Positions 34,633 through 43,480 of a stretch of DNA of 64,000 nt are shown here, piece by piece; position 1 is the first letter of the stretch; every line of letters starts with the position of its first letter. The position numbers and the translations under genes were made by a program. Source of the DNA: Streptomyces sp. 35G-GA-8 (lineage in GTDB: Bacteria > Actinomycetota > Actinomycetes > Streptomycetales > Streptomycetaceae). Under the pieces are notes generated by a model. The model saw only the letters and a program-made list of their open reading frames with translations. It was not told the DNA's origin and ran no database searches. The stretch is taken from the NCBI RefSeq assembly GCF_023534745.1, contig NZ_JAMHJQ010000001.1, forward strand, positions 1 through 64,000, read 5' to 3'.

Positions 34633-36368
34633 ATCGATCCCTCCCGGCGGCGGGCCCGTGCGGCGAGCGCGCGTGCGGTCAGCGGCGGGCCGATGACCAC
34701 ACCGACGAGAAGCAGCGCGGAGAGCGCCATCAGCGCGCCGCGCAGCCCCGTCGCCTCGTTGGAGGCGAGGGTGACCGGATTCCCGACCACCGAGGAGTCA
34801 CCGCCGCCGGCTCCGTCGCCGCTGATCAGCTCGCCCGTATCGGGGTCGATGGCACCGCCACCGCCGGACCCCCCGGCCGCGGCCCCTGGCTCCGGGGAGC
34901 CGTTGGAGCCTCCCGTGGCGCCGCCGGTGCCACCGGTTGCCCCGGTGCCGCCGGTGCCCGCGGTGGAGCCGCCCGTATCGCCGGAGCCGCCGCCCGTACC
35001 TCCCGAACCACCGCTGCCGGAACCGCCGTTGGAGCCCTGGGCCGACGGCTTCACCGGGGTCTTCTGGCCCGTGGCGCCCGCCGTGCCGTCGGAGCACTGG
35101 GTCGGCCCCTTGCGGTCACAGGCCTTCGGCTGCGGCGCGTTCTTGGCGAGGGTGTTGGTCCCGTCCGAGGAGAAGGTGGGGTTGCGGCAGGAGTTGATAT
35201 TGATCTTGTCCGTGGGCGCGCCCGGAATACGCCGTACCTGTTCGAAGCCCGCCTGGACGAGGTTCTTCGGCAGCGGGGAGTACCCCAGCTCCTCGGCGAT
35301 CTGCTGGCCGTCGCAGAGGAAGTAGTTGGCGAAGGTGCCCAGCGAGAGGCCCTTCTCCTTGGTCATCGGGTTCTGCTCGCCCGTCAGCGAGGTGGGGATG
35401 ATCATGTAGCTGTAGCTGGAGAGCGGATAGGCCCTGGCGTCCTTGGAACCGTAGACGCCGTCCAGGATCTGGGTCAGATAGTTCGTGGAGTTCCTGTCCG
35501 GGTTGATCTTCGCGCCGAGCAGCCCCACGGCGACGCTGGACGCGGTGGGCTCGACATAGAACCCGTTGTCGTTGAGCATCTTCGCCACCGGGAAACCGGT
35601 CGAGATGGCGTACGAGTACTCGACATAGGTGATGGCACCCTCGGCCTGGCTCTGCTTCACATAGCCGGAGACACCGAGCGATCCGGACTTGGCGATCGTG
35701 GAGGTGCCGGGCACCACCGGGAAGTACGAGGTGAGACCGCACGGGGTGGCGCGTCCGGCGCGTGCGCAGTAGTCGTTCCAGGCCCCGGAGTGCTCCTTGG
35801 ACAGCCAGGTGGTCAGCTGCGCCGTCGTACCGGAGCCGTCGGAGCGTACGACGGGCACGATCCGGCGGGCGGGGAGGGTGAGGCCCGGGTTGTCGGCCCT
35901 GATCTCCGCCGCGTTCCACATGGTGATCTTGGCGGTGAAGATCTTGGCGAGGACATCGCCGGACAGCCGCAGGTTGGTGACCCGCTTGCCGCCGATCTTC
36001 AGGTTGTACATGAAGGCCGTACCACCGGCCACGATCGGCATATAGGCGTAGCCGCGCTTGGGCGGGGCGTCGGTGACCCCGCCCTCCTTGAGCCCGTACG
36101 GAATCTCGGAGACACCGAAGTCGACGGAGCCGTTTCTGAACTGCTCCCGGCCGTTGGAGGATCCGGTCGCCGCGAAGTTGACGGTCATACCGAAGTTGGA
36201 GGCGACATTGCGGCGCCACTGGTCCAGTGCGTTGGAACTCCAGGTGGAGCCCGCACCGTTGATCTTCGGGTAGGTCACCGCCCAGGCGGGCGGCGGGCCG
36301 ACGGCGAGCAGCGCGCAGAGCAGCGCGGCCAGCCCCATGGCCAGTCGGGAGACGGTCGCGGGTCTCAC
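34629..36368 (-). CDS. pstS: PstS phosphate-binding protein with long stalk and C-terminal membrane anchor
   Basis: This 579-residue protein starts at ATG 36368, overlapping pstA by 4 bases. It has a signal peptide (LAALLCALLAVGPPPAWA) without a lipobox Cys. The PstS domain follows (about 32-380): INGAGSTWSSNALDQW, FAATGSSNGREQF, FGVSEIPYG, VVRSDGSGTTAQLTTWLS. It carries the three phosphate-contacting loops expected in PstS. Residues about 430-530 are a Gly/Ser/Thr stalk, and 540-565 a transmembrane helix. Normal PstS proteins are about 370 residues and lipid-anchored, so this one is held to the membrane from its C-terminus by a spacer. Confidence 0.85.
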   Translation of the reverse strand: MRPATVSRLAMGLAALLCALLAVGPPPAWAVTYPKINGAGSTWSSNALDQWRRNVASNFGMTVNFAATGSSNGREQFRNGSVDFGVSEIPYGLKEGGVTDAPPKRGYAYMPIVAGGTAFMYNLKIGGKRVTNLRLSGDVLAKIFTAKITMWNAAEIRADNPGLTLPARRIVPVVRSDGSGTTAQLTTWLSKEHSGAWNDYCARAGRATPCGLTSYFPVVPGTSTIAKSGSLGVSGYVKQSQAEGAITYVEYSYAISTGFPVAKMLNDNGFYVEPTASSVAVGLLGAKINPDRNSTNYLTQILDGVYGSKDARAYPLSSYSYMIIPTSLTGEQNPMTKEKGLSLGTFANYFLCDGQQIAEELGYSPLPKNLVQAGFEQVRRIPGAPTDKININSCRNPTFSSDGTNTLAKNAPQPKACDRKGPTQCSDGTAGATGQKTPVKPSAQGSNGGSGSGGSGGTGGGSGDTGGSTAGTGGTGATGGTGGATGGSNGSPEPGAAAGGSGGGGAIDPDTGELISGDGAGGGDSSVVGNPVTLASNEATGLRGALMALSALLLVGVVIGPPLTARALAARARRREGSI

Positions 36369-37645
36369 GGGGTACTCCTGTTGGGCTTGACGGCGGGTAC
36401 GGAGGAAGTCGGTGCGGACGAGGCGGCGGCAGCCGCGTGGCCGTGCGTACGGCTCGCGAAGCGCTCGGCGTCACGGCGCGAGGCGAGCACTCGACGGTGT
36501 GTCTGACGGCGCGTCAGCTTGCCCGGTGCGCGCCCGCCGATGAGCCGGGCGAGGACGAACAGCAGCAGCACCAGCGCCATCAGGGTCGCCGCGGTGCCGA
36601 ACCCGCGTGCGATCATCGAGGGCTCCGGCGACTTGACGAACTCGAAGGTGGCCAGCGGCAGCGAGACCTGCGGCCCGTTGAACGGGTCGGCGTTCATCTC
36701 CGCGGTGAAGCCCGCGGTCAGCAGCACAGGAGAGGTCTCGCCCACCCCGCGCGCGGTGCCGAGGATCACCGAAGTGGTCAGTCCGGAGCGGGCGGTGGGC
36801 AGCACCACATGCCAGGCGGTCCGCCAGCGTGAGGTGCCCAGCGCGTAGGACGCCTCGCGCAGCGAGCCGGGGACCAGCCGGATCACCACATCGGCGGCCC
36901 GGATGATGATCGGCAGCATCATCACACCGAGCGCCAGGGACGCGGCGAAGCCCGACTTCCCGGTGCCCAGGGCGAGGATCGCGGTCGCGTAGATGAACAG
37001 GCCGGCCACGATGGACGGCAGCGCCGTCATGGCCTCGACGATGGTACGGACGAACCGCGCGTACCGGCCGGGCACCTCATTGAGGAAGACCGCGCAGACC
37101 AGCCCGGCGGGCACGGTGAGCACCAGCGCGATGAGAATCTGCTCCAGGGTGCCGACGATGGCGTGCAGGATGCCGCCGGCGCTCAGCGGGTCGAGAGGGC
37201 CCGCGAGGGTCATGTCCTCGGTGAAGAAGTTCAGATGGGGCAGCGCCTTGCGGCCCTCCCACAGCGTGTAGACGATCACGAACGCCAGGGCGACGACCAT
37301 GACCAGGCCCACCGAACGGACGACGACCCCGGCGACCCGGTCCCGGACGGTGGGCCCGTCCTCGTCGAAGGAGACCAGCAGCGCGTAGAGGCCGAGGAAG
37401 AATACGTATCCGACGACCAGGAAGCCGATCACCCCGTTGAACGGCAGCAGCCATATGTAGAGCAGCGAGGTCAGTGCGATGGCCGCGGCGGCGGAGCCGA
37501 GCAGCGCGTAGGTGTCCGTGGCACGCCTCAGCGCCAGGGAGCGCCGCCGCTCCCCGGCCGCCTCCACGGGCCGCGGCGCGCTCGCGGGCAGGACGGTACG
37601 CCGCTCCTTCGCGAGGGACGGTGGCGACTCGGGTGCGAGGGTCAT
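36365..37645 (-). CDS. pstA: PstA-like phosphate ABC transporter permease with N-terminal extension
   Basis: This 426-residue protein has the PstA permease core in residues about 160-390: GILHAIVGTLEQ, VPAGLVCAVFLNE, TALPSIVAGLFIY, the EAA loop EASYALGTSRWRTAWHVVLP, and GVGETSPVLLTAG. PstA is usually about 280-300 residues. This one has an extra 120-residue N-terminus with at least two added membrane helices (AAAAIALTSLLYIWLLPF, GFLVVGYVFFLGLYALL) and a 40-residue Ala/Ser/Arg tail. It is the inner membrane channel with PstC, and overlaps pstS. The N-terminal extension may dock the surface proteins, but this is speculation. Confidence 0.87.
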   Translation of the reverse strand: MTLAPESPPSLAKERRTVLPASAPRPVEAAGERRRSLALRRATDTYALLGSAAAAIALTSLLYIWLLPFNGVIGFLVVGYVFFLGLYALLVSFDEDGPTVRDRVAGVVVRSVGLVMVVALAFVIVYTLWEGRKALPHLNFFTEDMTLAGPLDPLSAGGILHAIVGTLEQILIALVLTVPAGLVCAVFLNEVPGRYARFVRTIVEAMTALPSIVAGLFIYATAILALGTGKSGFAASLALGVMMLPIIIRAADVVIRLVPGSLREASYALGTSRWRTAWHVVLPTARSGLTTSVILGTARGVGETSPVLLTAGFTAEMNADPFNGPQVSLPLATFEFVKSPEPSMIARGFGTAATLMALVLLLFVLARLIGGRAPGKLTRRQTHRRVLASRRDAERFASRTHGHAAAAASSAPTSSVPAVKPNRSTP

Positions 37646-37726
37646 GACGGGCGGGTCCCCTTAGGACAGGGTCTGGACATCGGCGAGGGCTCGGGCAGCG
37701 GACGGGACATGGGCACCGGACAGGAC

Positions 37727-38785
37727 CTAGGCATCGCTGGCCGCGCCGGAGCGGCTGCGCGCGACGATGGACGAGGCGATGAAGTTGACGATGAGGGTCA
37801 TCACGAAGAGTGCGAGACCGGCCGCCATCAGCGCGGACATCCCGAACGGGCTGGCCTCCCCGTACCGCAGCGCGATCAGTGAGGAGACGGAGCTGGTGCC
37901 GCTCTGGAGGATGTGCGGCTGGATCACGAAGACCGGCGAGATGATCAGGTAGACGGCGATGGTCTCGCCCAGGGCGCGGCCGAGTCCGAGCATGGTGCCG
38001 CCGATCATGCCTCCCATGCCGAACGGCAGGACGACGCTGCGGATCATGCCCCAGCGGGTGGCGCCGAGCGCGTAGGCGCCCTCGCGCTCACCGGCCGGAG
38101 CCTGGGTGAAGACCTCGCGCATCACCGAGCAGATGATCGGCGCGACCATTAGCGCGACCACGATGCCCGCGATGAAGGTCGAGGAGGTGTAGACGGTCTC
38201 GGTGGAGAGCGGATCGCGCGGATCGGCGCCGACGACACCCAACGGCGGGAACCAGCCGAAGTAGGTGGCGATCCAGCGGGCCGTGGGCAGCACGGCGCCC
38301 TCGAAGAAGAAGAGCCCCCACAGTCCGTAGACGACACTCGGCACGGCCGCCATCAGGTCGACCACGCTGATCAGCGTCCCGCGCATGGACGGCGGCGCGT
38401 ATTCGGAGATGTAGAGCGCCCCGCACACCGCGAGCGGCACCGCCACCAGGATCGCGACCAGCGCGATCAGTACGGTGCCGACGATGACGGCGGCGATACC
38501 GAAGCGGCCCGCGTCCGGCTCCCAGGCCGCGGTGGTGACAAAGGACCAGCCTGCCCGTTCGAGCGCCTGCCACGCGCGGTACAGCAGAAAACCGCCCACC
38601 AGCAGCATCACGGCGAGCACGAGCCCGCCGCCGCCACGGGCCACACCCCGGAAGATCCGGTCGGGCAGCCCGGGGTCGGCGTAGAGCCCACGCGGCCCTA
38701 CGGCGGAGGCCGTTCTCTCGGTCGCGAGCCCAACGGATCCGTGGGCGGCGACCGTTCGCTCCCCTGTTCGTCTCAGCACACCCAT
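37727..38785 (-). CDS. pstC: PstC-like phosphate ABC transporter permease
   Basis: This 352-residue protein has a PstC fold: WSFVTTAAWEPDAGRFG, VPLAVCGALYISEYAP, DLMAAVPSVVYGLWGLFF, the EAA loop EGAYALGATRWGMIRSVVLP, and LGLGRALGETIAVYLIISP. It has about six membrane helices. It heads the minus-strand pstC-pstA-pstS operon. ATG 38785 is chosen because a -10-like TATAAA ends at 38820, which would put an ATG at 38818 upstream of the transcript start; GTG 38791 is another option. None has a good ribosome site, so the transcript may be nearly leaderless. Confidence 0.87.
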   Translation of the reverse strand: MGVLRRTGERTVAAHGSVGLATERTASAVGPRGLYADPGLPDRIFRGVARGGGGLVLAVMLLVGGFLLYRAWQALERAGWSFVTTAAWEPDAGRFGIAAVIVGTVLIALVAILVAVPLAVCGALYISEYAPPSMRGTLISVVDLMAAVPSVVYGLWGLFFFEGAVLPTARWIATYFGWFPPLGVVGADPRDPLSTETVYTSSTFIAGIVVALMVAPIICSVMREVFTQAPAGEREGAYALGATRWGMIRSVVLPFGMGGMIGGTMLGLGRALGETIAVYLIISPVFVIQPHILQSGTSSVSSLIALRYGEASPFGMSALMAAGLALFVMTLIVNFIASSIVARSRSGAASDA

Positions 38786-38819
38786 GACGCTCACGGGGCG
38801 CGGTTGACACGCAGGCATC

Positions 38820-38850
38820 TTTATATGAACGAGGCGCCTCTTAGAGGCAA
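38820..38850 (-). promoter_or_regulatory. Putative promoter of the pstC operon
   Basis: On the minus strand TTGCCT (38845-38850) and TATAAA (38820-38825) are separated by 19 bases, in an AT-rich pocket in otherwise GC-rich DNA. The -35 overlaps the inverted-repeat arm at 38842-38855. No repeated GTTCACC PHO-box units were found nearby. Confidence 0.45.
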
Positions 38851-39463
38851 CTTCCGATGACGAACGTGTGCGCGTACGGTGCGCAGGGCCTGTTGCTCAG
38901 CGCCTGGTACACCCGCCGGCGGGGCGTCAGCTCCCGCTCCAGGGAACCTCGCCGCTCTCCCCCAACTCCCGCAGCAGTTCGCGGAATCGGGTGTACGCGA
39001 CCCGGCAGGTCGAGTACCGCTCGTAGGAGCGGGCGGACACGATGGTCCGGCGTCCGCTCTCGTCCCGGACGATCCACATCCAGCCATTGGCCTCCGCCGT
39101 GTGCTGAACCCCGCCGGTCAGGGCCGCGTGCCGCCTGCACACCTCCTCGAATGCGGCGCGGCATCGCTCGTACGACGCGAAGGCGAGCGCCGACACGGCG
39201 ACCACCCGGCCGTTCTGCGCCACCACCCGCCATCGGTAGCGGCCCTCCGCGTCGATGTCGGTCTGACAGCGCAGCCCGGCGGCACTTCTTAATCTCCCGC
39301 TCTCGTCGGCAGATCTCATCCCCACGTCCCCACCCCTGCCACTCGTCCCTGTCGGACCGCACGTACGGCCCGTGGAGCGGCAGGTGCAACCTATTGAGGC
39401 GATCGTTACGGGCGGGATGCAAACGACTCCAAGGCGCAAGGATTCGCCGGGAAGTTGCCTCTA
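38842..39463. repeat. 14-bp inverted repeat pair flanking the DUF1508-like gene
   Basis: TAGAGGCAACTTCC at 38842-38855 reappears as its exact reverse complement at 39450-39463. The pair encloses the small two-repeat gene and its promoter region. The left copy overlaps the pstC promoter and the right one lies about 130 bases upstream of the small gene. It could be two binding sites of one regulator, or the ends of a tiny mobile unit; no target duplication was seen. Confidence 0.5.
38927..39319 (-). CDS. Small protein with two DUF1508/YegP-like repeats
   Basis: This 130-residue protein starts at ATG 39319 (GGGGACGTGGGG upstream); a longer in-frame version to 39439 has a low-complexity Cys/Arg start. 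The two halves look alike: RWRVVAQNGRVVAVSALAFASYERCRAAFEEV, taken in two pieces, and MWIVRDESGRRTIVSARSYERYSTCRVAYTRF likewise. The pattern of W followed by a short gap, then a V-x-A/S-S strand, then Y-x(3-4)-C helix is that of DUF1508 domains (YegP family), which typically come as two tandem copies. Function is unknown, and being just upstream of the Pst-like operon may be chance. Confidence 0.65.
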   Translation of the reverse strand: MRSADESGRLRSAAGLRCQTDIDAEGRYRWRVVAQNGRVVAVSALAFASYERCRAAFEEVCRRHAALTGGVQHTAEANGWMWIVRDESGRRTIVSARSYERYSTCRVAYTRFRELLRELGESGEVPWSGS

Positions 39464-39539
39464 GGCCACCGATTCTTCGCCGGAATCGCGTGGGTCGCCG
39501 CGGCCGACGGAGCCCGCCGACGGCCGCCGGACAGACGTA

Positions 39540-39571
39540 ACGCCCGGCGCCATGTGGTCGGCGCCGGGCGT
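39540..39571 (-). terminator. Terminator of the subtilase gene
   Basis: A perfect 12-bp stem, ACGCCCGGCGCC (39540-39551), 8-base loop, complement at 39560-39571, located 25 bases after the stop of the minus-strand protease gene. Confidence 0.8.
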
Positions 39572-39595
39572 CACGTTCTCAGACGGTCCGGTGGG

Positions 39596-40804
39596 TTACG
39601 GGACTATCCGCAGGAGCTTGTTGGGCGAGCCGGTGCCGGGGTTGGTCACCACGCCGTTGGTGGCGCCGTTCACCAGGGCCGCGCCGACCTCGGCCGGGGT
39701 CGCGGTGGGGTGTCCCGCGAGGTAGACGGCGGCGGCTCCGGCCACATGCGGTGTGGCCATCGACGTGCCGGAGATGCTGCTGGTGGCCGTGTCCGAGGTG
39801 TTCCAGGCACTGGTGATGGCGCTGCCCGGAGCGAAGATGTCCACGCGCGCGCCGAAGTTGGAGTAGCTGGCGCGGGCGTCGGTGCTGGTCGTCGCGCCGA
39901 CGGTGATCGCGTCCGCGACCCGGGCCGGCGAGTAGTTCTGGGCGTTCGCTCCGGAATTACCGGCGGCGATCGCGTAGGTCACACCGCTGTTGATGGAGTT
40001 CTGCACGGCGGTGTCGATCGCGGCGTTGGCGCCGCCGCCGAGCGAGACGTTCGCGACCGACCGGGGGCCGTGGTTGTTGGTGACCCAGTCGATACCGGCC
40101 ACGACCTGGGCCGTGGTGCCCGAGCCCGCGTTGTTGAGCACGCGCACGGCCACGATCCTGGCCTTCTTGGCCACGCCGTACGCCGTGCCCGCGGCGTTGG
40201 CGGCCACATGCGTGCCGTGGCCGTTGCCGTCCTGCGCGACGTTGTCGTTGTCGACGGCGTCGTAGCCGTTCGAGGCCCGGCCCGCGATGTCCTGGTGGGT
40301 GATGCGGACGCCGGTGTCGATGACGTACACGGTCGAGCCCTCACCGGCGGAATCCGGGTAGGTGAAGCTGTTGTTCAGCGGCAGCGCCGCCTGGTCGATC
40401 CGGTCGAGGCCCCAGGACGGCGGGTTGGTCTGGGTGGCGAGTGCGTGGACCTCGCGGTCCTGGAAGACCTGGTCGACCGCCGGGTCGGCGGCGAGTCTCC
40501 GCGCCTGCGCGGGCGAGAGCTCCGCCGCGTAGCCGTTGAGGGCCGCCGTGTACGTGCGCTTGACGGTCCCACCGTACTCGGACACCACGCTCCGGCCCGC
40601 GGCCGAGGCGGACTTGAGGCCGGCGGTCTTCTTGAGTGTGACGATGTAGCTGCCTTGCACCGCGTCCTTGGCATCGGCGCCGACGACCGTACCCACGGCG
40701 GGGGCCGCCTGGGCGGGAACGGCGAGGGCGGTCATGGCCGCAGCCGCCGCTGCCGCCGTGATCGCCGCGGCGATCCGTGTCTTGGTGGTACGCAACACTG
40801 CCAT
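39596..40804 (-). CDS. Secreted S8 subtilisin-like serine protease
   Basis: This 402-residue preproprotein has an ATG with GGAGGATCC upstream. It carries a long Ala-rich Sec signal peptide (ends near PAQA), then an inhibitor-I9 propeptide (about 50-125: GSYIVTLKK, AALNGYAAELSPAQARRL). The mature protease has the catalytic triad D163 (VYVIDTGV), H196 (GHGTHVA) and S348 (GTSMATPH), plus the oxyanion Asn in AIAAGNSGAN. This is proteinase-K/subtilase type, exported and autoprocessed, with a role in extracellular protein breakdown. It has no C-terminal anchor. It is transcribed away from the M14 carboxypeptidase gene. Confidence 0.95.
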   Translation of the reverse strand: MAVLRTTKTRIAAAITAAAAAAAMTALAVPAQAAPAVGTVVGADAKDAVQGSYIVTLKKTAGLKSASAAGRSVVSEYGGTVKRTYTAALNGYAAELSPAQARRLAADPAVDQVFQDREVHALATQTNPPSWGLDRIDQAALPLNNSFTYPDSAGEGSTVYVIDTGVRITHQDIAGRASNGYDAVDNDNVAQDGNGHGTHVAANAAGTAYGVAKKARIVAVRVLNNAGSGTTAQVVAGIDWVTNNHGPRSVANVSLGGGANAAIDTAVQNSINSGVTYAIAAGNSGANAQNYSPARVADAITVGATTSTDARASYSNFGARVDIFAPGSAITSAWNTSDTATSSISGTSMATPHVAGAAAVYLAGHPTATPAEVGAALVNGATNGVVTNPGTGSPNKLLRIVP

Positions 40805-41261
40805 CGTGAGGGATCCTCCTCATCGGGTGCGCTGGGGTGCGTGCGCAACGTGGGGGCACATACGGGACGTATGCGTGGGGAGCGGACCGCGTGGTTCCTG
40901 GGACCGCCGCCCGCTAAGACCTTCGCTGAGACGGCGTCAGTCGACAAGAGGTCCGACCGGATGTCATAGCCATGACATGGTCACGCAATATCCCCGTAGT
41001 GAGGACGCGCCTGTTCGGGGACGCTTCGGAGCCACAAAGAGGCGCCGTATCAAGCCAGTTGGAACCCCTGGAACTGACGGCACGGCGGGTCGGCCGGCGG
41101 GAGCCCGGAAACCGGACGCGTACCGCATCGGCCAGAACGCGTAACTCTCCCTTTGCCCGCCGTATGCGCACCCTTGACCCGGTCATGCCAAAGCCTCACC
41201 ATGACCCCGGGCACGTACTGCGCGCGCCCGCACCCCCACAACTCCCCATCCAGGAGACTTC
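40805..41261. promoter_or_regulatory. 457-base divergent intergenic region between two secreted peptidase genes
   Basis: It holds the promoters for the subtilase (minus) and the M14 carboxypeptidase (plus). It has a short palindrome CCATGACATGG at 40970-40980, near the middle, that could be a shared operator. The carboxypeptidase ribosome site is CAGGAGACTT just ahead of 41262. I see no other gene: a 119-residue plus frame here has no coding composition. Confidence 0.5.
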
Positions 41262-42617
41262 ATGCGGCTCCGAATACGCGGCAGCGGCGCCTCCGGTCGC
41301 AGACGGACAGCCACCCTGGCCGTCGCGCTGACCCTGACCCTCGGCGTCACGGCCACCGCCACGGCCACCAGCACCGATTCCACTCCCTCGTCGGCAGCCG
41401 CCAGAGCCACGGCCGCGGACGAGGACATCCAGCAGTACGAGATCGTCATGCACGCGACGTCCGCGACGCGCACCGCGCTCGCCGGGACCGGTGTGACGAT
41501 CGACGCGTCCGACAGCGAGAGCGTGGTCGTCTCCGCCGACCCGGCGCAGGTGAAGAAGCTCCGCGCGCTCGGCTACGCGCCGACACCGCTGGGCGCCGCC
41601 CCGGACCGTACCCTGAACGGCGCCGTCACCCCGTTCGACTTCCCCTCGGCGGACTCGAATTACCACAACTACGCCGAGATGACGAGCGAGATCAACTCCA
41701 TCGTCGCCGCGAACCCGGGCATCGCGAGTCAGCGGGTCATCGGCACCACGTACCAGGGTCGGAACATCACGGCCATCAAGATCAGCGACAATGTCGCCAC
41801 CGACGAGAACGAGCCCGAGGTCCTCTTCACCCACCATCAGCACGCGCGCGAACATCTCACCGTCGAGATGGCGCTGTATCTGCTGAAGGAACTGACCTCC
41901 GACTACAGCACCGACTCACGCGTCACCAACATCGTCAACAACCGCGAGATCTGGATCATCCCGGACCTCAACCCGGACGGCGGTGAGTACGACATCGCCA
42001 CCGGCTCCTACCGCAGCTGGCGCAAGAACCGGCAGCCCAACTCGGGCTCCACCGCGGTCGGTACGGACCTCAACCGCAACTGGGCCTACCGCTGGGGCTG
42101 CTGCGGCGGCTCCTCGGGCAGCGCCTCGTCGGACACCTACCGGGGCAGCGCCGCCGAGTCCGCGCCCGAGGTGAAGGTCGTGGCGGACTTCGTACGCGGA
42201 CGGATCGTCGGCGGTACGCAGCAGATCAAGGCCGCGATCGACTTCCACACCTACAGCGAGCTGGTGCTCTGGCCCTTCGGCTACACCACGGCCGACACCG
42301 CGACCGGAATGACCCTGGACGACCGCAACGCCTTCGCCGCCGTCGGCCAGAAGATGGCCGCCAGCAACGGCTACACACCCGAGCAGTCCAGCGACCTCTA
42401 CATCACGGACGGCTCGATCGACGACTGGCTGTGGGGCACGCACAAGATCTTCGGATACACCTTCGAGATGTATCCGTCCTCGGGCGGCGGCGGTTTCTAC
42501 CCGCCCGACGAGGTGATCACCCGCGAGACGAGCCGGAACCGCGACGCGGTACTGCAACTGCTGGAGAACGCGGACTGCATGTACCGGTCCATCGGCAAGG
42601 AAGCCCAGTACTGCTGA
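41262..42617 (+). CDS. Secreted M14 zinc carboxypeptidase
   Basis: This 451-residue protein has a twin-Arg/Arg-rich signal sequence with a hydrophobic stretch [17 protein letters not shown] propeptide-like segment (about 50-110) has QYEIVMHAT and [13 protein letters not shown]. The M14 catalytic domain (about 125-450) contains the HxxE zinc site in HHQHAREH (H194, E197), [11 protein letters not shown] for substrate binding, [15 protein letters not shown] with the third zinc His, and EMYPSS near the catalytic Glu. It cleaves C-terminal residues from peptides outside the cell. It pairs functionally with the divergent subtilase. The protein contains the Cys pair WGCCGG. Confidence 0.93.
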   Translation: MRLRIRGSGASGRRRTATLAVALTLTLGVTATATATSTDSTPSSAAARATAADEDIQQYEIVMHATSATRTALAGTGVTIDASDSESVVVSADPAQVKKLRALGYAPTPLGAAPDRTLNGAVTPFDFPSADSNYHNYAEMTSEINSIVAANPGIASQRVIGTTYQGRNITAIKISDNVATDENEPEVLFTHHQHAREHLTVEMALYLLKELTSDYSTDSRVTNIVNNREIWIIPDLNPDGGEYDIATGSYRSWRKNRQPNSGSTAVGTDLNRNWAYRWGCCGGSSGSASSDTYRGSAAESAPEVKVVADFVRGRIVGGTQQIKAAIDFHTYSELVLWPFGYTTADTATGMTLDDRNAFAAVGQKMAASNGYTPEQSSDLYITDGSIDDWLWGTHKIFGYTFEMYPSSGGGGFYPPDEVITRETSRNRDAVLQLLENADCMYRSIGKEAQYC

Positions 42618-42639
42618 CGGGTCCCCGCCGAACGGCCCG

Positions 42640-42674
42640 AGGGGGCGTCTCCGTTCCCGACGGAGACGCCCCCT
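42640..42674. terminator. Strong bidirectional terminator
   Basis: A perfect 14-bp stem, AGGGGGCGTCTCCG (42640-42653), 7-base loop, and complement (42661-42674) followed by CTTTGT. It lies between the convergent carboxypeptidase and ABC permease genes. Confidence 0.9.
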
Positions 42675-42685
42675 CTTTGTGACGC

Positions 42686-43480
42686 TCAGCGCGTGGTGCC
42701 GCGGTTGAACACCGACGTGGACCAGACATAGCCGAGCACGGCAAGCCCCAGGCACCAGCCCACGGCCAGCCACCCGTTGTCGCCGATCTCGGTGCCGAGC
42801 AGCAGTCCGCGCAGGGTCTCGATGGCCGGGGTGAACGGCTGGTACTCGGCGATCGGCTGGAACCAGCCCGGCATCGCGTCGATCGGGACGAAGGCGCTGG
42901 AGATGAGCGGCAGGAAGATCAACGGCACCGCGTTGTTGCTGGCGGCCTCGGCGTTCGGGCTGATCAGACCCATGCCGACCGCGATCCAGGTCAGCGCCGT
43001 GGCGAAGAGGACAAGCAGTCCGAACGCCGCGAGCCACTCAAGGACGCCGGCATCGGTGGACCGGAAACCGATGGCCACGGCGACGGCGCCGACGAGGACC
43101 ACGCTGGCGATCGACTGCAGGACGCTGCCGATGACATGTCCGATGATCACGGAGCCGCGGTGGATCGCCATCGTGCGGAAGCGGGCGATGATGCCCTCGG
43201 TCATGTCGTTGGAGACGGAGACCGCGGTGCCGATCGTGGTGCTGCCGATGGTCATCAGCAGGAGGCCCGGGACGAGATACGCGATGTACTCGGAACGGTC
43301 GGCACCGCCGCCGCCGATGCCCGCGCTCATCACATCGCCGAAGAGATAGACGAAGAGCAGCAGCAGCATGATCGGGGTGAGCAGCAGGTTCAGCGTCATG
43401 GACGGATAGCGCCGCGCGTGCAGCAGATTCCGCCGCAGCATCGTGGAGGAGTCGCGTACGGCGAGGGAGAGGGAACTCAT
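42686..43480 (-). CDS. ABC-2 type transporter permease (DrrB-like)
   Basis: This 264-residue protein has six predicted membrane helices in the ABC-2 layout: TLNLLLTPIMLLLLFVYLFG, LLMTIGSTTIGTAVSV, VVLVGAVAVAIGF, WLAAFGLLVLFATALTW, PLIFLPLISSAFVP and the C-terminal WCLGLAVLGYVWST. The DrrB-type signature is EGIIARFRTMAIHRGS. It overlaps the ATPase gene by 4 bases, so the two form one exporter, probably moving a drug or lipid-like molecule. It is the last gene of the four-gene operon. Confidence 0.88.
   Translation of the reverse strand: MSSLSLAVRDSSTMLRRNLLHARRYPSMTLNLLLTPIMLLLLFVYLFGDVMSAGIGGGGADRSEYIAYLVPGLLLMTIGSTTIGTAVSVSNDMTEGIIARFRTMAIHRGSVIIGHVIGSVLQSIASVVLVGAVAVAIGFRSTDAGVLEWLAAFGLLVLFATALTWIAVGMGLISPNAEAASNNAVPLIFLPLISSAFVPIDAMPGWFQPIAEYQPFTPAIETLRGLLLGTEIGDNGWLAVGWCLGLAVLGYVWSTSVFNRGTTR

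Noticed and set aside
32107-35325. 1072-residue plus-strand reading frame across the Pst-like surface genes
   Set aside because: The minus strand has signal peptides, domain motifs and overlapping ATGA junctions in the correct order; the plus frame is composition noise.
27194-38785. Ordinary phosphate-uptake pstSCAB operon
   Set aside because: Order is altered, PstS and neighbours have C-terminal anchors and stalks, and a sortase-like and an LAxTG gene are included, so a plain Pst operon does not describe it.
38819-38926. PHO box upstream of the Pst-like operon
   Set aside because: I looked for direct repeats of GTTCACC-type units at 11-base spacing and saw only isolated GTTC motifs 35 bases apart.
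40972-41331. 119-residue plus-strand ORF in the protease-carboxypeptidase spacer
   Set aside because: It runs into the carboxypeptidase start in another frame and its product is Arg/Pro-rich without hydrophobic core.
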